DNA of 64,000 nt from Hedera helix (Eukaryota > Streptophyta > Magnoliopsida > Apiales > Araliaceae): contig OX359264.1 in assembly GCA_947179155.2 (NCBI GenBank), positions 53,313,702-53,377,701 of the forward strand. Direction: 5' to 3'. Under the pieces are notes generated by a model. The model made no database searches. It was not told the DNA's origin and worked only from the letters and a program-made list of their open reading frames with translations. Of the stretch, positions 37,501-51,176 are shown piece by piece. A program made the position numbers and the translations under genes. Position 1 is the first letter of the stretch. Each line of letters begins with the position of its first letter.

Positions 37501-40500
37501 ATGAAAAGTAATTTTACTCGTAGTCATTGGCAGATACCTTATGTTTTTAACACATTACATTACGTCGTAACTACTAATACTAGTTAATTACATTTAGTAT
37601 AATAAAAGTTTTGCTTAGAGCTTGTTTGTGGACAATGATTAGGGTAGTTTAGTTTCTCAAATGCTCATAATGAATTGCTGATTTCATTATGATGCAAGGG
37701 ATACTATAAGGCAGATTGAAGATGTCCCCTAATGTGGATTATCTGGTCACCACTTGGTTGATGGGGGGAAAAGAAACGGGAAGAGGGTCAGATGGACTTT
37801 GTCCCTCTTTCCCTTATCCAATATTTAGTGTGATGGACTATGATTACTATCACCTGGTAAATGTTCCATGTCTATGAATCATACTAGATATGCTAGTGGA
37901 TATAATATTTGTTAACTAGGGTGAGATCTCATCTCTGTTCTAGTTGCTGTTACTCTTACCTCCGCAGGGAGGACTTTTGCATTGAAATTACACTTCAATG
38001 ATTGTTAAGTAATTCCTGTTTGCTGGATTATAAAAGCTTAGGTTGCAGCTTTTCCACTTACTTTAAGCCATAACTTGAGTTTATTATTAATATGGTACTA
38101 GAGCAGCTATTTCAGTGATTGTACTACTTCGTTGCAAAAACAGGGGTCGTATGAAGTATATAAATACTTTGCTTACTTGTCTTATAAAAATATAAAACTG
38201 CTTACACCATTGCTGCCAGTGTATGCTTTGAAATAGAATAATTGTCAACATTATGTTGTGTATATTCATATAAATCGATCAGTTGTTGCCTTTCCTCTAG
38301 TAGAATTTGTCCACATGTCTGGTCTAAACACAGGCTCACAGAAAAAAAAATTCCCAAAAAAATTTATGCAGGGCAAGTCATGCAGATTTTGTTGTAACCC
38401 AACAAAAATATGTTAAAAGCATAGCCAGTCAGATTCCAGTAGGTACAAGATTCAAGACGAAGTTTGATATGGATGATTCCCCAGAAAGGTGTACAAAATA
38501 GGATACTTTACAATCATGTGTAATACTCGTTAGAAGAATTTTCTTTAAAGAAAATATCTCTGCTCTCTTGCAGGTTCAGTGGAGTGGTTACTGGCATATG
38601 TGATCTGGATCCTTACAGATGGCCAAACTCAAAATGGAGATGCTTAAAGGTACACTTGGCATTCTACTTCTATCTTCCCTCTGCTTATGTTCCTCGAGTT
38701 CTAGTTGTTTTGAGTTAATACATATAAAAGGTCAAATGTATACCATTTCTTATTGTGATGGAGCTATATTCATTACTTATCAGGGCTTTGGGTAACTTCT
38801 AGGGATTATTAACCAACAACCATGAAGGATATGCACTCTTGAGAATCCATTTGAACTACTTTTGAATTAAGCTCTTGTTAGACTTTTCAGGCTTTCATAA
38901 TTACAATTCCTATTCAACATTAACATGAAGTTTTAAGACTGATGAATTGATTTATTGCGTACACAAATTTCATGAAGTCAATTGATCTATGAAACTAAAC
39001 TAGATCCCTTTGTCCATAAAGATTAAATTTTATTAATGGAAACTGATATCAATTGCCTCTTCATTAATTTATGCATACAAGTTTCTAGAGATTTCGCATG
39101 TCTTGTGAACTTGCCAAATTGAATGCCCCTGCTGTAACATCTAACAGGTCAGGTGGGATGAAGATAATGCGAGTGATTGTCAAGATCGAGTTTCACCCTG
39201 GGAGATTGATCTTTCTGTTTCACTCCCACCCCTGAGTATGCAGTCCTCTCCAAGGCTGAAGAAACTACGGACAAGTTTGCAGGCAACTCCACCAGAAAAC
39301 CCTTTTTCTGGTACGGTTTTATACTTAATAGTAAAACTATTATTATAGCATTCTTCCCTTACCAAATCTTATTTAGAAGAATTGTAAGAAAAAACCATTT
39401 GACTCCCCAATTTGTGTAACTTGTGGTCTGAAATTTCTTGTGGCAGCGAGGGTTGGGTTTCTAGACTTTGAGGAGTCCGTAAGATCCTCTAAGGTCTTGC
39501 AAGGTCAAGAAAATGTAGGTTTAGTATCACCTCTTTATGGATGTGAGAAGATAAACCGCCCGCACGATTTTGAGATGCAATCCATAGTGAATCAAAGTAT
39601 TGCATCGACTGGGATGGGAAAGACCAATTTTAATGAATTTATGAGGGCTCAGCCATCCACATACACGGGCTTTTTGGAATCTCAGAGATTTCCAAGGGTC
39701 TTGCAAGGTCAAGAAATTTGCTCATTGCGATCCCTGACTGGGAAAACTGATGTCAAACTCGGTGCTTGGGGGAAAACTGACATTGGTTGCAATCTCCTCA
39801 ATATATATCAAAGACCCAAACCCAATTTCTACCCGCTAGCTTCAGAAGGTATCAGAAACGTGTATTGCGCTTATAATGACATTTATAGGGCTGGTCAAGA
39901 TCCTGGCATGATCTCTCATACCAACTTCCCAAAAGAAAATGTTCCATACAATCCATCATCCGTTCAAAGAGGGGTTAGTAGGGATGAAGTCACAAAGCCT
40001 AATCTATCACACACGCCGAGGGCAGTAGATATCATATCTTCCTCCCCCAATTTCGAGGCGAATTCCAGCAACGAGAAAGGTGACACCTTTAATGGCATGG
40101 TGACTGGCTGCAAACTTTTTGGGTTTCCTTTGACTGGAGATACGTCGAATTCTATCTCTCAATGTTCATGCAAGAGGAGCTGTACAAAGGTAAGCTTGAA
40201 TAACCAATTAACAACATATTTGATTATGCTTTTCCTCGACTTTCTCACTGATGTTACATACATCGGGTGAAGGTCCACATGCAAGGCAATTTGGTGGGAA
40301 GGGCTATCGATCTCTCGAAGCTGAATGGTTATGATGACCTACTGATTGAGCTAGAAAAACTCTTTAGCATGGAAGGCCTCTTAAGAGATCCGGGCAAAGG
40401 ATGGCGCATTTTGTTCACTGATGATGAGAATGACATGATGGTTGTCGGTGATGATCCATGGAAGTAAGTGCAACGAATTTAAATTTTAGTTTTGCTGTTT

Positions 40501-41052
40501 TGTATTTTATCATATCTTCCGATTAAAGGCTAGATTTTATCATATCTTCCGATTAAGCGGTGATAACTTGTATGTCTGACTTCTGGTTATGGAGTCTGGG
40601 AGAGAGAATGCATTATATCTTGCTAAGCCGTTAATTTTTTTGGATCTCAGAGTATTTAGAAGGAAAAGAATTCTCATGCATATTTTGCCTATGACAACAG
40701 ACAATACTATCCTGTCCTTGTTCCTCGTATGTTGATTTAAAAGGAATCTAATATATGGCATGCAAACTAAATATAATACAAGGAGGAAACACTAAAAGCA
40801 ATATTATTTTTAACCCTGGTTTGTATTAATTATTTGAATGATCCTTGGATTTATTTAGTTGTTTTGGATGCTCTCTATGGTTTTCGTTACAGTGAGTTTT
40901 GTAGAATGGTGTCCAAGATACATATCTATACCCAAGAAGAAGTGCAGAAAATGATGATTGGGATGATAAATGATGACACTCAAAGTTGTCTAGAAGAAGC
41001 ACCAACAGTCATGGATGCCGCAAAATCTCCATCTGTTGGCCAGTCAGATTAA
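34546..41052 (+). CDS. ARF4: Auxin response factor 4
   Basis: Twelve coding exons: 34546-34896, 35040-35096, 35415-35600, 35704-35788, 35861-35951, 37215-37379, 38372-38488, 38574-38649, 39148-39310, 39447-40189, 40273-40463, 40893-41052. All phases agree; 794 aa, close to the 788 aa I recall for Arabidopsis ARF4. The order is MEIDLN start, Ser-rich N-terminus, [12 protein letters not shown], the B3 DNA-binding domain ([20 protein letters not shown] from 167), the ARF middle domain ([13 protein letters not shown] near its end), a Ser-rich middle region of repressor-type ARFs, and a complete C-terminal PB1 domain ([20 protein letters not shown]) that pairs with Aux/IAA and other ARFs. The PB1 domain separates it from ARF3/ETTIN, which lacks it. 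It carries two tasiARF sites in exon 10. It acts in the nucleus in abaxial leaf identity, phase change and lateral organ growth (family knowledge). Confidence 0.97.
39491..39511 (+). promoter_or_regulatory. TAS3 tasiARF target site 1 in ARF4
   Basis: The 21-base site begins AAGGTCTTGCAAGGTCAAGA and is the full complement of the conserved tasiARF small RNA as I recall it. It encodes KVLQGQE within [20 protein letters not shown]. In other plants the tasiRNA-AGO1 complex cleaves here. Confidence 0.93.
39695..39715 (+). promoter_or_regulatory. TAS3 tasiARF target site 2 in ARF4
   Basis: AGGGTCTTGCAAGGTCAAGA plus A, identical to site 1 except position 2 (G for A, a tolerated G:U pair at the small-RNA 3' end). 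It encodes RVLQGQE in [13 protein letters not shown]. It lies 204 bases (68 codons) after site 1, the two-site layout conserved in ARF3/ARF4. Confidence 0.93.
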
Positions 41053-42123
41053 CTCCGCGATCTAAAAATCTGGCAGGGAGCTAGATTACTCCCCAATAAT
41101 TATGGTTTGAAAATCAAGACTAAGGTTGTTTTCGAATATGTTTGTTGTTGTATAAATGTACTATTTCAAGACTTTAGTTGCCTATCTTTTGGCTCCTATG
41201 CTTAATACAATATGTGGAGAACATAAGTTGAAGCTACTGCTTCAAACGGTGTGCCGTATTTTCTATTGTAATTAATGGAATGTTGTTCTATTTGTTGGTT
41301 TTGTTACGGCTTGTGAAGCATATGGATATTGAACCTCGGGTTGAAATTTTGCTATAAAATGAAATCACTAGCTGTTATATATCTTCATTGACAGGCTTCA
41401 TATTTGTTGTAAGGTGCTATGCTAAACAACTTATATTCCGCAAAGGGCATGATATTTTGTTGAAGGATGATGCTATTGGCACTCCAAAACCAGCTATTGC
41501 CTTGCAAAAAGATAAGATAACGGATTACTAAAGCTGTTTTTGTTGAGGCAGTTGTAGTATCAATGCTCTTACGCTAGGCTTGATGCTCTCTTCTGGCAAT
41601 AGCATGCAATCTACAGGTATATTATAAAATGAAAACTCTAACGACTCAATTGAACTCCACGAACCTTCAAAAAGTTGCTTATATTTTCAAGTCTTGAGGC
41701 TTCAATCGTGGGTCACACTTTCTTGAATGGAATTTTAAAGACAAATGTATATATTCTGGAAACAACTGCTTAAAAAACAATGTGAATTAATAATAAAAAA
41801 ATAGGAAAGATATATTTGAAGAGTTTCTTGGAACTCACATTAGCAAATAGTTTTAATATATTTTTTTACTTCATTTTTATGGCATTATCAAATAACTGCT
41901 TTTATTTACTAGTGAAAGAAGAAACATAGAGAAACAAAAATAGAAAGCAGAAACAATTATTGAACAGGTCCTTTGTTTTGTTCTTGAACTGAGAATTAAT
42001 TTTTGAATATCCAACATAGTCCCTGTAACTACATGCAAAGGAGCTGTGTATAATCCACCACTACAGGGAGGAGCTCAGAATACTTCAGTCCATTGGCTTT
42101 GAAAGTAACTGTACCTTTTCTTC
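41053..42123. other. Convergent ARF4/IVD 3' regions
   Basis: About 1.07 kb between the ARF4 stop and the IVD stop. AATAAT/AATACA-type polyadenylation signals occur near 41204. The rest is AT-rich with no further gene. The two transcripts may come close or overlap tail-to-tail. Confidence 0.55.
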
Positions 42124-45100
42124 TCATTGTTCTTTGAACAGCTCACGGCCAATAATCATTCTTCTGATCTCACTCGTCCCTGCCCCAATCTCATATAATT
42201 TGGCATCCCGGAGAAGACGCCCGGTGTCATACTCGTTGACGTACCCATTCCCACCTAGACATTGAATTGCCTGTACACAAAATGCTAACCGGTAAGAGAT
42301 ATTTACAACCCATTAGTCTTATTTTGTAGTGTTTAAATTTGATGAACTCCGTTTTGTTTCTCTTGTACCAACAAGAAGATACGGTAGTATTATTAGTTTT
42401 ACAGCTTCTGTAAAGAGTGCAGACTAATAGCCAAGTTCATTTGAACAAAATCCTGATAGCATCAATTCATATGACTGGGAAAGATGGCCCAGGGGAAGAT
42501 GGAGGATCAAAAAATTTGGAAATAAACATATTTTCCTTTCAAAAGAAAATTAATACTGCAGGAGGGGAATCAGCATCTGCACCAGAAGCTGAAATCATAC
42601 GAAGAAGATAAAGATAAAAAATAAGTAGACAATGAAGTGAAGGTGGTCTGGTCCAGCTGTGTTTACCTGCAGAGCAACTTGAGTGGCTCTCTCAGCTGCT
42701 GTAAGTATCACACCAGCACAATCCTATAAGTTGGTTTTAAGGGTGAGTAATCTTATATGAAAGAACAAAGGTGTTTGGACTTCTAGATTTACGGACAAGT
42801 AGAAATTAACACAATAATAGACGATAAAATAAAACAGACGGTCTGATATGTGCGGAGCACCTTTGGATCAACTTTCCCATTGTCACATTCCCTCGCAACT
42901 GAATAAACATATGATCTGCAATAATTTGAGAACAATTAATAAAAGCAACATGATAACAATAGGCATAAATACAAGTATATAATCAAAGTCTCTTACCTTG
43001 AAGATTGTAATGCAGTATACATGTCAGCAATTTTCCCCTGTATTCAAGGATATTTCACAACATAAGAGAGAATTTTTACGTAGCCATGCGATAGAGAATA
43101 TCAGAAAAGATAGCTTGCAGTTTGAATTGAAGATGTTATGAACCTGTATAAACTGGTATTGGCCAATAGGACTCCCAAACTGTTCTCGCTGTCGAACATA
43201 AGGAATGACAACATCAATACATGCCTGCATAAGCCCAACAGGTCCAGCAGCCAAAACAAGCCTCTCTAAATCTAGCCCAGACATCAAAACATAAACTCCT
43301 GAAATGAAAGGACAGGGACAATACTGAAATACTTAAAAAAAGGTTACTGAACTCACAATACGAAGTAGTAGAATATTAGCAAATCATGCTATTGACCTAG
43401 AAATCAAATTGCCCACAGATTTGATGAGAAATGCCTACCCTCAACTAAAATTGTGGTGGCGTTAGAATTCTCAAACCTCTAACAATTAAAGTAATAAATT
43501 ATGCACACAACTCTCCCCTCAAAATATATTAATTACAGAAACAAAAAGAAAATGTAGAAGACTTAAAACAAAATTAATCTTGTTGTCAAAGGTTCAGAAA
43601 TAAAGAAACACCCGAGATTTTTTTTTGATCGGCTGAAACAGAAGAGGTTATCCTAGAATACATTTTCATTATAGAATAAGTAGCAGTCCTAATATGTACT
43701 GATTAATACTTACTAAAGAAAAACCTTGAACTTCCCTTCACAGCAGGCAATTTAAACATTCCTGTCCTGTCAATTCATGAGGTTTTCATTATTCCCAAAG
43801 GAGAAAAATAACAAAGCTGCATGTTGAGTTATGGCCGCTATTATATCCCATCTATACCACGATGAGGGAGGGGGAAGGAGCAGGACAAATGTCCAAACTC
43901 CAAAAGGAGAGCTGCACAAGTACACATCCTATTCATTGTTTTCTTTCATATAATTAGAAGGAAGGGACTGGTGGAGAAAGAGAAAGGGAGGAAAAGTAAC
44001 TCATAGTTTAACGAGATTTAAACAACTAGTTGTTTCCTTGCACTGCTTTTCGTCCCTCTCCACTAATCTCCTTGTATATCTTTTCTACCTTTTTTCAAAG
44101 GAAAAACAAAAGAGGGTGAAAGGGATCCATTCATAAACTCAAATTTATAATATCAGTAGTACCTTTTCCTTCCTGCCCAAGAACATTTTCTTCAGGGACA
44201 AAGCAATTTTCAAACACAAGCTCACATCTGCAGTTTTGTTGATGACCCAATTGTCAGGCTATCTATGAATCAGAAAGAGACATCTAGGTAAATGATCTTT
44301 ACGGCTATGAATACATACGTATCACTGCCTCGCATCCCAAGTTTGTCTAACTTCTGCGCGGTACTGAATCTGCATTGTCATTGCAAGGAGAAAAAGTGAT
44401 TCCATATACCATTACAATTTTCCATTTCATATTGTAGTTCAATGTTAAATCATTGCAATGAAAATTGAAAAACCAGCTGCCAACACGTTCAAGGAGTCTT
44501 GCACATTGCATGGACATATATGCAACCATCTGTTATCTGTAGCACCTTATGTGAGAGCTCTTTTACAGTTTCATGGTTTTCTTAATTTTGCAGGTTGTTA
44601 AAACTGTTTCCATTCTGAACCTTAGACTCAAAAGCCATATGAGCTAAACTTGAGTCATTCACTGTGACATGATGCTTCAAGAGTTATTTCCACTTTCTAC
44701 TATCTATATCATCTTAGTTGCTAAATTAAGCAGACATCTGAAGGCCGCCAGACACCTTACACTGCATCAGTCATGTCGATTGAAAATTTTAACTAAAAAC
44801 CAGATATCATTGCTACTGCGCCTTCATCAATAGTACATGGTTACATATGCTATGGATGGCATATACAGTTAATTAGTTATATAACCCCATTTTATTATGG
44901 TTTAAACAAGTAGGAACTCAGTTTTGGTCAATTACTTCATCAATAAGAACAGAAGGTGCAGTACCCAGGCATTCCCTTTTCAATGATAAATGCTGTGATT
45001 CCTTTTGCGCGAGCAGCAACATCTGTTTTCGCATATACAACCTGAATTTTTTTTAAAGATCAATTCTGACTTAAAAATGAAGAGGGAAAGTGGAGTGAAA

Positions 45101-48100
45101 AGAAGGAAGTAGAATAATAACTAATTGAAGTGGAGATGAACCGTCAATTCAAGAATATATAGTTATCTTACAAAATAACAGCAAAGAATTTCAAAAGGCC
45201 AGAAGGCCCACAACATGAAGACAAACCATTCGTGCTTTAAAACAAGAGGTAAACTTTCCAAGTCCAGATAATTCACAACAAACAGGAACAAAACAAAGCA
45301 GTTGTACCTAAGATTTTCCAGACCAGCACAAAAAATACGTTCTACATTAAATAAAGGAGAACAGACGAAAAGCATATGTAAAATAAATTGCTTTTTTAGA
45401 CTAAAAGGCTTTTTAGCTGCAAAATATAGGGTACAGAGTTCTAAGAACCCTTTCCTTAATTATATAATTAAAAAAAAATGCCAGGTCCTATCACTCCCTT
45501 TTCCTTTTGGGAGGTGGGGTAGGGAATATTTATCAGCAGCTCTTAACTAATTGTGCACTGACACCATATTAAATGGCTATTAAGCATAAAATGTAAAACA
45601 TATGCTTCCCGAATTAAAATGCACGCTTTTAAAGGGTTTCTGTTCCTGCTTAAATAATACTGTATTTCCATAGAAGTGTGTATGGTTTAACATGCAACTT
45701 AAGGATACTGAAAATTTAAATATTAATAGATTAATTCATGGATATCGACATCAGACATCAAAGCTATCCAACTGTACTTCATATAAATTGATTTCCTTGG
45801 AAGTGTCTAAAATCGTTCATATACCCTAGAAACCAAACATGTACATAAAATAGGAAAAAATATTCTCAAGATAATACCAGGGTCTGAGCAGTTGGACCAT
45901 TCGTGCACCACATCTTGTTTCCATTAATAATGTAGCCCCCGTCAACACGATCAGCTTTGCATTTCATGCTAACAACATCTGAACCAGCTGAATTGCACAA
46001 AAGCTAAGCATTTAGTTTATACGAAATCCTACACTCTTTAGCAATCTTTATGAACATAGATTGTTAGGTAGCCAATAATTTAAATTCAAGTAGCTTACCA
46101 TTGGGCTCACTCATTGCAAGAGCTCCTACATGTTCCCCACTGATTAGCTTTACCAATTACAAACAGAATTGGTGCATTAGGTACTTACAGGAAAACGGAA
46201 TTTTTTATATTATAAAGACAATGGAAAGATTACTTCTAGACCATAGCTACCTTCATTATACAAATAAGTTGATTATAAATACATATGAACTCGTATTCCC
46301 TCCGTCTCATTTTGCTATCCACTTGGAAGGGTGTTTTAGGTAACAATGACACATTTAGAGATTTCAATATAGTCTGCCAAAAAAATCTTTAAAATCTAAT
46401 GAATAAAAACTGGAAGGAAAAAAACTGTAAAAAAAATACAATATCTTGATACGCGTCCTAAAATATGAGTATTTTACAGTTTTGAAAATTGACAAACAAA
46501 CTGACACAGGAAGTAGTTTGCAATCTAATAATTATTTACGATCTTTCGTCAAAATTTTACAGAAAAATGAATAATAGATTTATCAATTACCTATCTGAAA
46601 TGAACTTGGACTTTGAATTTTTTTAATTAATTACTAGAGAACATTTAAGTTAATGAGTATCAGGACAAATATATTCTGATAAAAGTAAAACCTTGGGCAA
46701 ATATTTTTGCTTTTGACCAGGGTTTCCATTCTTCACCTACAAAGCCATCAAAGTTTGGTTAGCAATGTCCGGCATCATTACATATATCACCAACACTGAG
46801 ACTTGGTTACATTCATTACCAACTGATTAATGCATAGATTAGTATGAGCGCCATAGGAAAGACCGACTGACCCAGAAGCACGGCTAATTTCTTCCATTGC
46901 TATGCAGTGATATAAATAACCAAGACCAAGTCCTCCATATTCGGCTGCAGAAGAACAACGAGTTAAGTCTTGGATAGAGAAATTGTTTGCTGATTATTAT
47001 CGAAGTAAATTGAAGTCCAAAAAGTTTATATGCAGAAAGATGCAGTATTACGATTCATCAAAATGATCTTTATTGAAAACATTTTAAAATAAGCGATGAG
47101 ATTTAACACGATAGAAATAAAATATTTTGATCATATTTTTACGAGTAGAATCCAGTAATGGCTTCTAGCTCATTCTTGCCCTCTGATCTACGTAAGTGAT
47201 GAGATTCTAACCTCCCTTCCACTCTCAGAAACCGAAGATAATCATGTTAAAACTTCCTTCATTATTTGACCAAGTAAAGAAACAGACAATAGGTTCACAG
47301 AATCAACTTGCATGAGTAATTATTCAATTCCCATGTCAATTGCTCCCTTGAAACTTCTACAGAGACCATAAATCCATGACTTGAAATCCTAAAACATAGT
47401 CAATCAGGGAAAGGAACTTGCAAAAGCCACTATCAATGCATCCATACCGAACCAGTTGGAAATAGATAGTAGATTAGCTCATAGGTTTTAAGTGCAAAAA
47501 GAGAAATGTGACACTAGTCCAATGTGAAACATTGAATTAAACAAGTGTTGCTGTATACAAAACCCCTCTTATATCCATTTGACAAAGTACCCTAAGATGC
47601 ACAAAATTGAAGTTCTCGGTGTCTACTATAGTTGGCTCAACTCTTATGTCCATTTGACAGAGTACCCTAAGATTCACAAAAGTGAAGTTCTCGGTGTCTA
47701 CTATAGTTGGCTCAACTCAGTAAAACAGATTTTATGAATGCTAAGCAAATATCAATAAACAGCCAAATTACATAACGTAAAAGCAAATTTAAAAACTGAG
47801 ATTAAGAACTGTTCACGTGTAAATGTAAACAAATGTAAGAACTGGAACATTATCGATACTAAAAATATCCCATGCAACATATATAAATATAAAGTTTTTG
47901 TGAATGTCTCTATTTGGGAGAAATATAACCCACATAGATGGTCTATAAAATATTGAAATTCTATCAAGATACCTGCTCTGCATGCTTCCTTGTGTGATTT
48001 GAGTCGATGCATGCAAAATTTATATAAATATGCCGAATGTTGAAACTTGGAAAACTCGAGTGAAAAGAAATGAAAATTTAAAATTTATTATAGTTCATTT

Positions 48101-51100
48101 ATTATTAAAATTCTTTTCTTACACTATAATAACATTGTACTCCATCTATTACAAAATATAAGATTATTATTGATTTTTTGAAGTTAATTTAAGATATTTT
48201 CAAACTCAAAATTCACACATCTCAGGACATCAAATTTCTACGGAAAGAGCACTAGACTCCATTGGCTAATGGAACTTTGAATCCTGTAGATCAGAAACAT
48301 TTTCAAATTCACATTAAAGTAGTAAGCTTAAAGAAGGGAAACTATTAAAAATCTTCTTGATCATGATTAAGCTCTTATTGAGGGAGAAACCAAGTAACAG
48401 AAAAGTATAAGGACATGCAATCAAGTATCTCAATAAGGAATACTACTTCAAAAATTAAATGCAAACAGGGTCTAATGAATTGAAAGTCTTGTTTGCATGG
48501 ATGAAATAATACATGATAGAACCTTGGTAAATTAAGGAATATGAGAGTTCAATACCCAAGTAGGCTTACAAAGGTGATTGTGATATGGAAAATTTTTAAA
48601 AGTTGTCCTGATCATAAAATATGCATTGATTTCTTCCAACTACCCAACTAAAACCTCATTAAAATGTCCAAGTATTGCCACTGAACAGCTAACATAAGGA
48701 GTACTTTATATCCTCTGCTGGTCTGGTTATCAAATTACAGATGTTTTCACTATATTAAATTATCATATTGACTTGAGAAAGGAAAAAACAAAATTAGCCT
48801 AACAGAAAATGGGTAAAAGCACAACAAAATTTCTAAGACATGACACGAACTCCCAAGAATTGTTTTGTTGCTGACATATCACTAGAGAAGTAAAAATTAA
48901 ACACTTATAAGATGGCAAGATCAGATTTAATGGCCACTGCAAAGTTACCCACAAATTTCTTGACAACCAAACAAAGCAACAGTAAAGATAAATCTCAAAG
49001 CAAGCTGTTATGCTACCTGGAGCAGTAATTCCAAGAAGATTAAAATCTCCCATTAGTTTCCATAAGTTGACCTCCTGTCGAGAAGAAAATATTTTAAAAC
49101 TTTTTAACTAGATAATATTTCGTTATATAAAAGCTAACCACTCTCATACAACCTCTGGGAAGTAATTTGTTCTGTCTATTTTTGATGCATGAGGTGCAAT
49201 ATTTTCTTGAGCAAACTGTGCAACGCTTTCTTTAAACTGTAAACATTGCAACAAAATTATCAGAAGCCTGCAAAGGCACAACTTGTATCAGAAAAACTTG
49301 TTAAAGGTTTCATAAGGGTATCAAACACAGCAATTACGTTCTGCGCATCATGTTCTACAATCATTGACTAAGCCGAGGTAATATAATTTATGAATAAGGT
49401 GACAGAGACTTAAAATTTTTTTACATTGCTGAGTCGCCAAAAGCAAATTTCAAAATTAAAGAAGAAAATAAACAAGTCCATCGCAACATATACAGTGTCT
49501 GGCTTCATTTGGACCTCCTAGGATAGAAAATAAAGATTCACTAACTCCTTCATATACAAGTACTAACCAATTTAAGGCCTTGCCCATATGCATCTCCCGA
49601 CAGTCATCTCCTAGGAACAATGTACGAATGCTAGTGAACTAATTATTAATATAAAGAAATCAACACTGGAGGAGAGTCTTTTCGGAAGAAAATCTACAGG
49701 AATTTCTTTCTGTTTGCAGCCTACTTAGGTTTGGGATGCTGTTCTACCAAAAGCTCTGGAATAATCCACCATTTAGCCCCTATTTTTTTTCTGCACCTCA
49801 TCTATTTTGGAACTAATCTCAAACTCCTAACCACAAAATGCTCTGCAGAACCAAATAGTCCACCCACTTTGCACTCAGATAGAAGCACATAACCAGCCAC
49901 AAAAACATCCTTGTCCACAGCAATGTCAAACAGGTTTGAAATCCTAATATCCAAAGGAATCTCATCGCACCAAAAGCTAATTTTCTACCCAATCCTAGAT
50001 CTGATATTCTTGAAAAACCAATTCAATCCATCCTTTTCTGGTGATTCTCAAAACTAGAGTTACCAAATATTCTTATTGACCTCGCAAATCATGCATTTGG
50101 TACTTGTGTTCCTAAACGTGGTACTCTTACGTATTAAGACTTTAAATTTAGCATACCAAAAATATTTCTTTGTTGTTTTACCATAGTTGCACTGCACATA
50201 TATCAATATTCTTACTTAAAATTGGATGCTCAAACATCACATTTGTACTAAATTATTTATAAAACACTTAACTTGTTGATTCAACTAATATCTTCTATCA
50301 AACTTAGTTTTATTGCATTTAGATTCTAAGAAAACTCTCAACTATAAACAATCGTATAAAGCTACCGTAAGTCCCTAGCATACAGCGTTTTAGCTTATAT
50401 AGAATATCCTGTATCCATATCAATTCCACTAACCGAAACAAATAACACTGCACGAAACCCCTACTCCATAAGTCATACTGGCGTCATTTGATTCCCCATT
50501 TCCATCTCTCTTCTTTATTTGACATCAGCAACAAAAATTCAACCATCAAAGGGTGATGGAACTTTTAAGCTTACACTCTAATTAAAAAAAATCAACCTGT
50601 TTATTGTTGTCACAAACACTGATATAGAAAATCAGCTGTCTCCCACAAATTGTATATCCTGATTTAAATAAACAAAAAACGAAACAAACTAGTATCCAGT
50701 TCAATTAATTTTACCTCTTGATTGGATTTTAAAAAACCACCCAGACCTTTACTAACCCTTCTGGTTTACTATGCACAAATGGGGAACTCAACAAATTTGC
50801 AATTCTTATATCCAAACTGTAAAGAAAAACAGTATCAAGCTAAACAAAAACTAATTACATGACAAATCAAATCACAAAATAATACCCCCCTCACTCAATC
50901 CAGAAATCCAATTTCCATTAATCGCAAAGTCAATCCGGGCTGCCATATATAGATGATCAACCCATACATAATATATCAGCATTTCCAATTCATTAAATTA
51001 GCATACGTCTACATATATATTACTACGATGCATACATAAATATATATACAGAGAGAGACCTGAATTTGGGTCTCATCGAATAGCAGGGAAGTTGAAAAGG

Positions 51101-51176
51101 CAGCACGCTGCTGCATCTCCTTTCTACATACTGCAGCTGGTAAACACCTTCTCACTGCGAACAACAATTTATGCAT
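42124..51176 (-). CDS. IVD: Isovaleryl-CoA dehydrogenase, mitochondrial
   Basis: Fifteen minus-strand exons: 51176-51060, 49236-49153, 49074-49017, 46944-46820, 46736-46692, 46147-46099, 45987-45878, 45041-44965, 44369-44319, 44227-44163, 43298-43144, 43037-42997, 42915-42861, 42723-42667, 42270-42124. They join in phase to 411 aa (Arabidopsis IVD 409 as I recall). The N-terminus [20 protein letters not shown] is a typical mitochondrial presequence. The acyl-CoA dehydrogenase signature [12 protein letters not shown] lies near 152-163, MWCTNGP follows, the catalytic glutamate sits in GLDLER (E272), and the C-terminal [11 protein letters not shown] and [12 protein letters not shown] blocks are intact. 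The FAD enzyme oxidises isovaleryl-CoA in leucine breakdown, passing electrons via ETF/ETFQO to ubiquinone; in plants it also feeds respiration during carbon starvation. Introns 1 and 3 are the longest (about 1.8 and 2.1 kb) and hold local repeats. Confidence 0.97.
46289..46516. mobile_element. Degenerate Stowaway-like MITE in an IVD intron
   Basis: The left end TATTCCCTCCGTCTCATTTT is a good Stowaway terminus. The right end (GACACAGGAAGTAG) is a decayed partner. It lies in the intron between exons 46736-46692 and 46147-46099. Confidence 0.5.
47567..47716. repeat. 75-bp tandem duplication in IVD intron 3
   Basis: Two copies of TCTTAT(A/G)TCCATTTGACA… ending TATAGTTGGCTCAAC, differing at a few positions. 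Confidence 0.9.
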
